DNA of 64,000 nt, taken from contig OZ020519.1 of the NCBI GenBank assembly GCA_963971425.1, positions 3,922,028 to 3,986,027 of the forward strand, in the 5' to 3' direction. The DNA comes from Bryoerythrophyllum caledonicum (taxonomy: Eukaryota > Streptophyta > Bryopsida > Pottiales > Pottiaceae). Under the pieces are notes generated by a model, which was not told where the DNA came from, did no database searches, and saw only the letters and a list, made by a program, of their open reading frames with translations. The translations under genes and the position numbers were made by a program. Position 1 is the stretch's first letter, and every line of letters starts with the position of its first letter. Of the stretch, positions 57,456 to 64,000 are shown piece by piece.

Positions 57456-58675
57456 TTAACCCCCTAAAGGATGGGGCCTTATACTTCACCCAAACCACCC
57501 CAAAATTGCCACTTAAATAGCCTTATTTAGACAATTTTTTACTATTTTCAACCGTAGGATTTTCAAGAAAACTACAACAAGAAGACACCCAAAAAGTTTC
57601 GTAAACTTTGACCGTGCAGATTGAAAGATACATGCATTTGAAGGGTACAAATTTGTTTTCTTCTATCGTGGCCGGATAGGATTAGCGAATGGCTCAAGAT
57701 AATGGCATATTTTTCCTCTACATGTTGCATAAACTCAATGGATCTATGTTCTACCTTGCATTAGGTCATTGCACGCGAATAATCACAAGTAATTGAGGTG
57801 TTTACAATAAGAAAACTTGACCTGCAACGACTAGAATATAGAAAGTGGCCTTTTACCTAAAAAAAACAATTTTATTTTTAAATAAAGAAATAATTGTTGG
57901 ATCCAAAATCCGCATGATGAATAGAATAATTATGACTTATTCTAACGGAAGAGTCTAACCTTTTTAATACAAAACTCCATTATACGACACATTTTTGAGT
58001 GGCCATTTACTTTTTAGTCTAAAACTCCTTCTATAATACGACTATGACACACAATAATGCAACACTTTGAGAACCCCACCATATTATAAAGGGAAATAAA
58101 TGCATCGAGAACATGTTATCATGTTGGAAACAAGTAGGGTCAACTCAATGGTTAGGTTGATGTAAATTACAGGATAGAGCATGACAAAATGGATGAGTAT
58201 GTCTTATACTTTCAGGAAAACTCTAATAATTATAGAAGTTTGTAGTTTGTGTTGAGCTCCATCTCATGATACATGACATTTCAAATTTGTATCATTATTG
58301 CATCTACTACATGTTTGAGAAGTTGCAAAATGCTCATGTATTCTACATGTGTATGGTGTCGTATTTCACTATGATAAGGTTCAAGTTTTTGAAATGGTCT
58401 CCAAATCAAAGATAGTAATCTTCAATCCAAAGGTGTAAGTCTTGCTACACTTTAACACTTAAAGGCCCAAGCCATTTTAGAGGAATCTCTACTTTGTTGA
58501 TTAAAAACTTCCAAGATGAACTTATTGAAAATGTAACCAAAGGATCTTCTTCTAAACTTATATGAGATGATGTGGTCAAAATTTCGTGAATTTCAACCGT
58601 ACATATTGAAAGATAATTGTGGTCAAAGTATAAATTTTTTGTACCCCGTAGGTACACTTCGGCTTTAGGGGTTAA
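57456..58675. mobile_element. TTAA-ended element, 1.2 kb, containing a short MITE
   Basis: The left end TTAACCCCCTAAAGG and the right end CTTTAGGGGTTAA are inverted. The right 224 bp (58452-58675) also has its own ends and matches 22135-22349, so either the larger element contains a short MITE or the ends were shared by recombination. No coding sequence. Confidence 0.5.
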
Positions 58676-58774
58676 TACATTTTAAGTATTTTATAGAGTA
58701 AAATATGTGACCGTTTATATGGTCCTCCACATACCTTTAACATGGGTTAAATGTTACCTCTTTATATGTAATGC

Positions 58775-58976
58775 GGTACGCATCCGTTAGTTTTGGCCAC
58801 CTCACTAGCAAATTATTATTTTTTTTGAACACAATGATGTGTACACAATGGGTTACGGATATTGCCTAGGTATTACATGGGTATGACCTTGATAGATCTC
58901 TTGAATTTTCCAATTTGTTTTGGAAAATCTCTATTTGGAATTTAATTTGTACAAATCTAACCATCGCGTAAGGTAC
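58775..58976. mobile_element. GTACC-ended MITE, copy 3
   Basis: The left end GGTACGCATCCGTTAGTTTT and the right end CTAACCATCGCGTAAGGTAC are inverted and match the other two copies, here in the opposite orientation (right end CGCGTAAGGTAC corresponds to the left ends elsewhere). Confidence 0.65.
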
Positions 58977-59084
58977 TCTTATATATGTTGTGCAAATTAT
59001 GCTCCCTATATATTTACACTATTGAGTATTATATGTTTAGTGTTATGACATGTTTTGCTCTCTACTAACACAATATTCGTGAAA

Positions 59085-59325
59085 ACATCATATGCACATG
59101 TGACATTTTTTAGGACATGCCAACTAGATTTGACTTCACGTGAAAAACATGAGATGTTAATGTGTATATTTTGGTTTTTACAAATCCTTCATGAAATTTT
59201 CTTTGTAGGTCTATTTTTGGTTGGTCTCAATTGTATTAATTTGTGGCATTTTCACAAATACTATGTTGATCGTCATTTGTGACATTTTCATGTGCCATGT
59301 GACGTTTTCACGAATACTGTGTTTA
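59085..59325 (+). repeat. Dispersed repeat, copy 2 (first at 55490-55745)
   Basis: Same order of blocks as copy 1, from CACATGTGACATTTTTTAGG to the closing GACGTTTTCACGAATACTGT. The region 59330-59770 beyond holds nothing I recognise. Confidence 0.7.
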
Positions 59326-59777
59326 CTTTGTTAATTTCACCTTTATAAATGTTGAAGTTGGTAAAAGCAAAATTATGATGGAGGAGTAGATAAGCCTTGA
59401 AGATAGTAAAGCCGTTAGAGCAATATAATAAAACTAGTCGGATAAAACATAGTTAGGATTTGAGTGACTATTTTGGATGAAAATAGTCACAATGGATGAA
59501 AATATTTGAAAAAATTCTTGAAAACTTGATAGGTGTTACTTTTTATAAATGTTATGATTTTTCCAGCTCTCAACCATTAAAGAGGATATACTGTATATGG
59601 CCACTCGGAACAAGCAATTGCAACATTAGATTTTCGATTAAAAAAAAAAGACTACCAACCTTATTGTGCAAAGAAACTAAGTTTCACTGTTCTAATTTGG
59701 CATTGGCCCCTAGGTTTGCAACACCACAACCCTTGAATATTTCAAGGATTGTCTCTAGATACAGTTCCCGAGTGACA

Positions 59778-60711
59778 TTAACCCCTAAAAGCCCAAGTGT
59801 ATTCATGAGGTCCATTTTGGATTTTGGGCAAGTACCCAAAATTAAAAAATAAATCATTGTCTTTTGAAATTTTCAGACTAGATTGTCCGCGGTAAGAGCT
59901 TGGTGGAGATATTTTTATTATTTTTCTTGGATTCAAAAGTTAGTACCATTCAAAGGTCAAAATGGGTAGTTCAGGCAATGTGCTAAAGGTTTCTATTGAC
60001 AATGAGATTTTTTGTCCATATAAAGAATGTTACCTTCTTTTAAGATTTCAAAAAAAATATTTTCTTTAGTGTAAAAAGAACATTTTCACTCAAGTCAAAC
60101 ATTTTCACACATTTCGGGCTTTGGGGGAAAAAAAAACATTATTTTCTACATAAATCCTAGAGATCTTCAAATTTTCCACTTTTTATTTTTCTAGCCACAA
60201 TATGTGATGAAAGCCTACTAGTCAAGTGTTTGGATTATCATTCTATAGCATATTGACTTCACCAAAAAAAAAAAAAAAAAAAAGTGAAATGGAAAATTTT
60301 CAAAAATTTTCAACCTCCGCTTCTTGCACAATTGTTTTGAATATGCTTCACTCCTTTTCTATGTCTAAAGATTGGAGTGTAGGCAACTAACATCATGCTA
60401 AACAGAATTGTAGAAAATTTAGACCTTGTATAGTGCAAATATTTGATACCAAGTGAAGTCAAAGTCTGTTGATCCATTCAATACAAGGAAGCAAATGAAC
60501 CATTTGTTTTATTTCAAACACAATATTTTTTCAATCCGTGCAGTGGATTGCAGCCTAGAAATTATGGAGACTATATATAGATGTCTAGTTTCAGATCCTA
60601 AGGTTAAATGTCCAAGATTTTACTTCAAAATTAGATTTTCTTGCCACTTTTTGATAGTGGCAGGTTCAGTGTGTTTCTTGAGGAAAAATGGCTTGGGCTT
60701 TTAGGGGTTAA
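59778..60711. mobile_element. Intact 934-bp TTAA-ended MITE
   Basis: Perfect 20-bp inverted termini: TTAACCCCTAAAAGCCCAAG (59778-59797) and its complement (60692-60711). This is the best-preserved member of a family with relatives at 8535-9326, 9323-11190, 17740-17900 and 22351-22870. The interior has no coding domain. TTAA plus CCC termini suggest mobilisation by a piggyBac-type transposase, which is not encoded in this window. Confidence 0.75.
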
Positions 60712-62300
60712 TTATGTACGAACTATTGCAAATATCACTTTTAGAGTACCGTATCCACACTTTGGGATTTTGAAGGGCTAGAGCTTTTTACTTTCAATGA
60801 ATCAATTTACCGAGAGCACGACTATCTACACTATTCAAAGAGGCGGATCATTGTAGACACAACTGGTAAAAATATTCATTAAGAGCAAAAACTTATAGCA
60901 GTTATACGTCATCTAGTGCATACTACACTCCACGTAATATATAGTGTAGATAGACACATTGGGTGTACGATCTCATGTCGATAAAGTCCTATGATTTTCT
61001 CGTCAGTGAATTAAATTGTTCGCAGAGAGCCTCCAGAGAAAAGCCGTGAGAAAGTTACTACTACTCCATCCTACATCCCAAAAAAGTGTGCCAATCACGA
61101 AGCCTGTGATTACGGCACGTTTCTCATGAAGTTACAAGAAATAGTTGGCACAGGAACTTCTGTGAGACCCCGGTCACTACAGTCAATCCGGGTTCGCGGT
61201 GTCAGGGCCTGGTTTTAGCCTTGACACCGCGAAGACCGGCCCTTCTCCCCAAGCACCTTTTCGCCTCCTTCCCACGATAACTGCCACTCTCGCCCTCAAT
61301 TATTTCGCGCTGCCCGTCTCTCTTTTCGGCACTTCTCGCCGAAAAGCCCCTTCGCCCCCGCCTTCTCTGGATCACCGAAGTCACCTTCTCACCCCCGCCA
61401 CGTGTACTCCAGAATTACCCGCCCTTCTCGGCAGCCTCAAACTGCCATCCACACCGTTTCGTACGGCGCCGTCTTTGGCACGATCATTGTGCCGTATAGA
61501 ATCCTTTCGGAAGGGGAGTGATTGTCTGCGCCTGAATTGAGTTCCTCGATCACAATCTTCCCATACAGGACAGGTCGAATGGAGATTCTAGCGAGACGGC
61601 GCCACCAACCGTTGCCGATAACGGGGCAGCAGGGAGGAATTAGAGGCGTCAAGGGAGAAAGAAAGAAGCTGGCGTGCAAGAGAAGGGGCTGGAGGACCTT
61701 GATGCCGCGATTAGGGTTTGGCCCGCATGCAGACTACCTGAAGACACACGGTCACAAGGTTTTTCGGATGCGCGATTCGAAGAGTAACGCAATCCAAGCT
61801 TATCGCTGATATTCCCTCAGATTGTAGGTCCAGGCTAATCGGTTTAGGCGGCTTAGGCAATAATCACCATCGCCATCACCATCACCATCAACGTGAAACC
61901 CTAATCCAGGCATGGCAAAGTTTTGTGTGGCGGCACCATTTCCAGCACTTTCGAACAGTGTTTTTTGCCCTCTAGCGACATATCCAGGATCTTCAAGCTT
62001 TGCGTCAACGATCGCTGCTTCAAAACTCCAGGATTTTCAAGCCTCTGCGTCAACGATCGCCGACTGAACTTTTCGGTAAGTTCCCTGCCTTTCTTGCTTT
62101 TTATTTAATTCCATTTCGGTAAGTTCTCTGTCATTCTTACTTTCCATTTCTTTTTGGTGCTGCATACGGGCGGTCCTTCTTCCATTCCGTTTCAAATGTG
62201 GGGCGTTGGAAAGTAAGCTGTGTGAAGGTGTAGAAAATTTTGCAAAGCGTCCAGGTTTAGGGTTTAAGAGTTTTAGGGTTCCCGATAATCGTTTCTTGCG
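60712..62300. other. 5' region of the zinc-finger-like gene, no gene recognised
   Basis: From about 61140 the DNA becomes GC-richer. A 12-bp inverted repeat TTCGCGGTGTCA / TGACACCGCGAA (61193-61204, 61222-61233) forms a hairpin. Frames such as 61199-61540 are Pro/Ser/Arg-rich with no domain. A CACCAT simple repeat lies near 61870. Part of 61900-62300 may be the 5' untranslated region of the gene at 62347. Confidence 0.4.
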
Positions 62301-62346
62301 ATAAGGTTTCATGTTCGGCAATGTCCTTCCTCGCAGGACCGTAAAA

Positions 62347-63918
62347 ATGCCGAAGCGGCCGGTGTGTTTTTGCAAGCCACTGTTTGATGAGATCCCGGTG
62401 GAGAACAGGAAAGGGATTCCGTCCACCTACAACAAGGAAACGGGGAGGATCGAGCAGCTATTCGTCATTGAGAACGACCACATTTGGCGCGATAGCTGGG
62501 AGGTGATGGAGGCAAGGGACCTTATCCTGGAGCTGCATGGACCGGACTCGCCCATCGTACCGCCTCAACAAACCGGCCCCAAGCAGATACTGTGCATTCA
62601 TTGCAACACGACGCACCAGAAGCACAGGTTCAACCTCCACCGGAACCATGCATTGTGCGAAGGGAAGGGGAAGGAGGGCGTGAAGATGCCGTCGTATCCC
62701 AATTTGGGCGTCAGGGATGTGGCAAACTTTGTGGCACGACTTCGGGATTGCCAGTCGGCTGAAGATGCAATTCAGGTATTCGGCACCATAGAGCCGATAG
62801 CCACAAAGAGGAGGCTTCGGAAGGGTACCAATAATGAGGAGGAACCGAACAGTCGACGTTGAATTAAGCGCGGGAAGAAGCTATCAGAGGAGGGCCCTCC
62901 GCAGAAGCGTACCGCGGCGGCTTCTCGGAAAAGACCTCCGCCCCCGAAAGCTATGTCCAGTGACGATACTTCTTCCTCGGCAGAGTTGGGAGGAGATCAC
63001 AGCACAGATCATGAGGCCGATAACGCACGGACTCTGACTGTGCACGGCGAGAAGGGCGATCTTCCGTCCGGGGATGATGCCTCTAGGAATTCCGGTGCCG
63101 AGAACCCGATGTCAAAAGTCTGGGAGTCCGCACTCGCGCCGGCGTCCAAGAGGGATTCCTCCATCGTCCTCCGGAAGGCGGAGCTTGCGAAGCAGAATGT
63201 ACCGAAGAAGGTGGCACAAGTTGAAGAGGCCACGAAGAAGGCGAGATTTGAAGAGTCCTTGAAGAAGGCATTCCGGCCCCCAGCAACGGCGAAAAGGCTT
63301 ACGGGAATGTCTGTGGAAGAGACCGCGATGGCGAGAAGGCATCGATCCCCACCGGTGCAACAGCGGCTTAGAGAGACGAGTAATGTCGAGAGACCCTCCT
63401 ACTCTGACGAAGGAACGCCGATAACCTCGCACGAATCCCTCCAATCCTCGGCCCAGAAGGAACAGCGACCGCCGCTGACATTGGCCAGTATACTTCGGTT
63501 AAGCTCTAATGATGGTGCGAATCCCGATAAGCGCCTCATTCTCCCGGCGAAAGGTAGCAGGGAGCAAGCTTTGGAGTCGGAGAGGGCCGAGATGATACGG
63601 CAGGTGCAGGAGGACGCTGCGCGCCTTTTCCCGTTGAAATTGGTGCCCACCCCCGAGAGGAAGGTACCGATAATGCCGCTATATCTACTCCTCAAGCATG
63701 GTCTGCTCGACAATATCACGATGGGGAGTTTACATTCCGAAGATGAGCTGTTGAAGTACGTCTTGTCCTTGGTGGAGTCTGGAGGCAGCCAGGGGAGGTT
63801 CCACCAGGCTCTCGGTGCCTGCATTTCCGAAGGGGTCGGCTTCGACGATAACCATGTTTCGCTTCAACAGTGTCAAGCCTTTGCAATCTGGCAAAGAATC
63901 CGGATTACAGTACAATGA
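62347..63918 (+). pseudogene. Unidentified protein with BED-like zinc motif, one TGA
   Basis: Two frames in the same register (62347-62859 and 62863-63918) are separated only by a TGA at 62860 after EEEPNSRR. The bases allow a CGA Arg to TGA change, and the following IKRGKKLSEEGPPQKR continues naturally. Together they give about 523 codons. The N-terminus MPKRPVCFCKPLFDEIPVEN is followed by ILCIHCNTTHQKHRFNLHRN and H-x2-C, a C-x2-C ... H-x2-C pattern like a BED finger. A charged nuclear-localisation-like linker follows, then a Lys/Glu helical region (KVAQVEEATKKARFEESLKK) and an alpha-rich tail. After 63918 another frame (YNERGLDRGIERNVGIQDAY) runs to the window edge, suggesting a frameshift or intron. 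I do not recognise the family; a transposon-derived factor or a lineage-specific nuclear protein are options. Confidence 0.5.
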
Positions 63919-64000
63919 AAGAGGTCTGGACAGAGGCATCGAGAGGAACGTTGGCATACAGGACGCATATGTTGGAGTGCGTCCAGTTAGAAGCGGCTTT

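Noticed and set aside
61060-61096. CTACTCCATCC ... CCCAAAAAAGTGTG resembles a grass Stowaway terminus
   Set aside because: A single occurrence with no inverted partner nearby; chance similarity is likely.
61161-61910. Possible LTR before the zinc-motif gene (TGTGAGACCCC start)
   Set aside because: No second copy, no primer-binding site and no gag or RT motif in the protein that follows.

Overview
This is a nuclear window from a eukaryote of the green lineage. It has intron-bearing genes with GT-AG junctions, plant-type proteins and a very heavy load of nested transposons in AT-rich DNA. The gene set and the huge repeat-filled intergenic space would fit a streptophyte alga such as a charophyte, but the species is an inference. 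No bacterial, organellar or CRISPR features were seen. Only three host genes are clearly supported, all on the minus strand: a snurportin-1 homologue (14016-17580, nine exons; snRNP nuclear import), the alpha subunit of mitochondrial processing peptidase (18827-21078, three exons), and a two-exon gene (26792-28802) joining a mitochondrial-type presequence to a group II intron maturase domain X plus HNH-like finger, with no reverse transcriptase domain.

Layout. 1-5700: no recognisable gene; a possible LTR start near 2474 and a CCGG-dense tract with tandem repeats. 5700-8300: decayed PIF/Harbinger element (Myb/SANT-like gene on +, transposase on -). 8400-11460: MITE-like repeats with TTAA ends and a tiny LINE-tail dimer. 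11640-13900: possible but unidentified exons. 14000-21080: snurportin and MPP-alpha. 21370-25970: MITEs, a CAA-rich tract, a long CTT microsatellite and tandem repeats. 26790-29250: maturase gene and its 5' flank. 32017-40191: a non-LTR retrotransposon (minus strand) with 15-bp target duplications; it carries an APE-type endonuclease, RT, RNase H and a C-terminal zinc finger plus PD-(D/E)xK-like segment, and is interrupted by a 1.1-kb unidentified insert. 40834-41988: dead Tc1-like transposase. 43294-51465: a second Harbinger element with transposase, Myb/SANT-like protein and ULP1-like cysteine protease. A Tc1/mariner element with 945-bp terminal inverted repeats sits inside the protease gene. 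51579-56917: composite inverted-repeat element with a fold-back core and two hairpin modules. 57450-60711: more TTAA-ended and GTACC-ended MITEs. 62347-64000: a long unidentified protein with a BED-like zinc-binding motif, broken by one TGA, running off the window.

How things fit together. The host genes do housekeeping work: nuclear import of snRNPs, mitochondrial protein import and probably organellar intron splicing. They do not form one pathway, although two of the three concern mitochondria. The mobile part is the more unusual: nested insertions can be ordered, several have exact target duplications, a LINE and a distant 59-bp repeat dimer share the same 3' tail hairpin, and two non-autonomous TIR families recur along the window.
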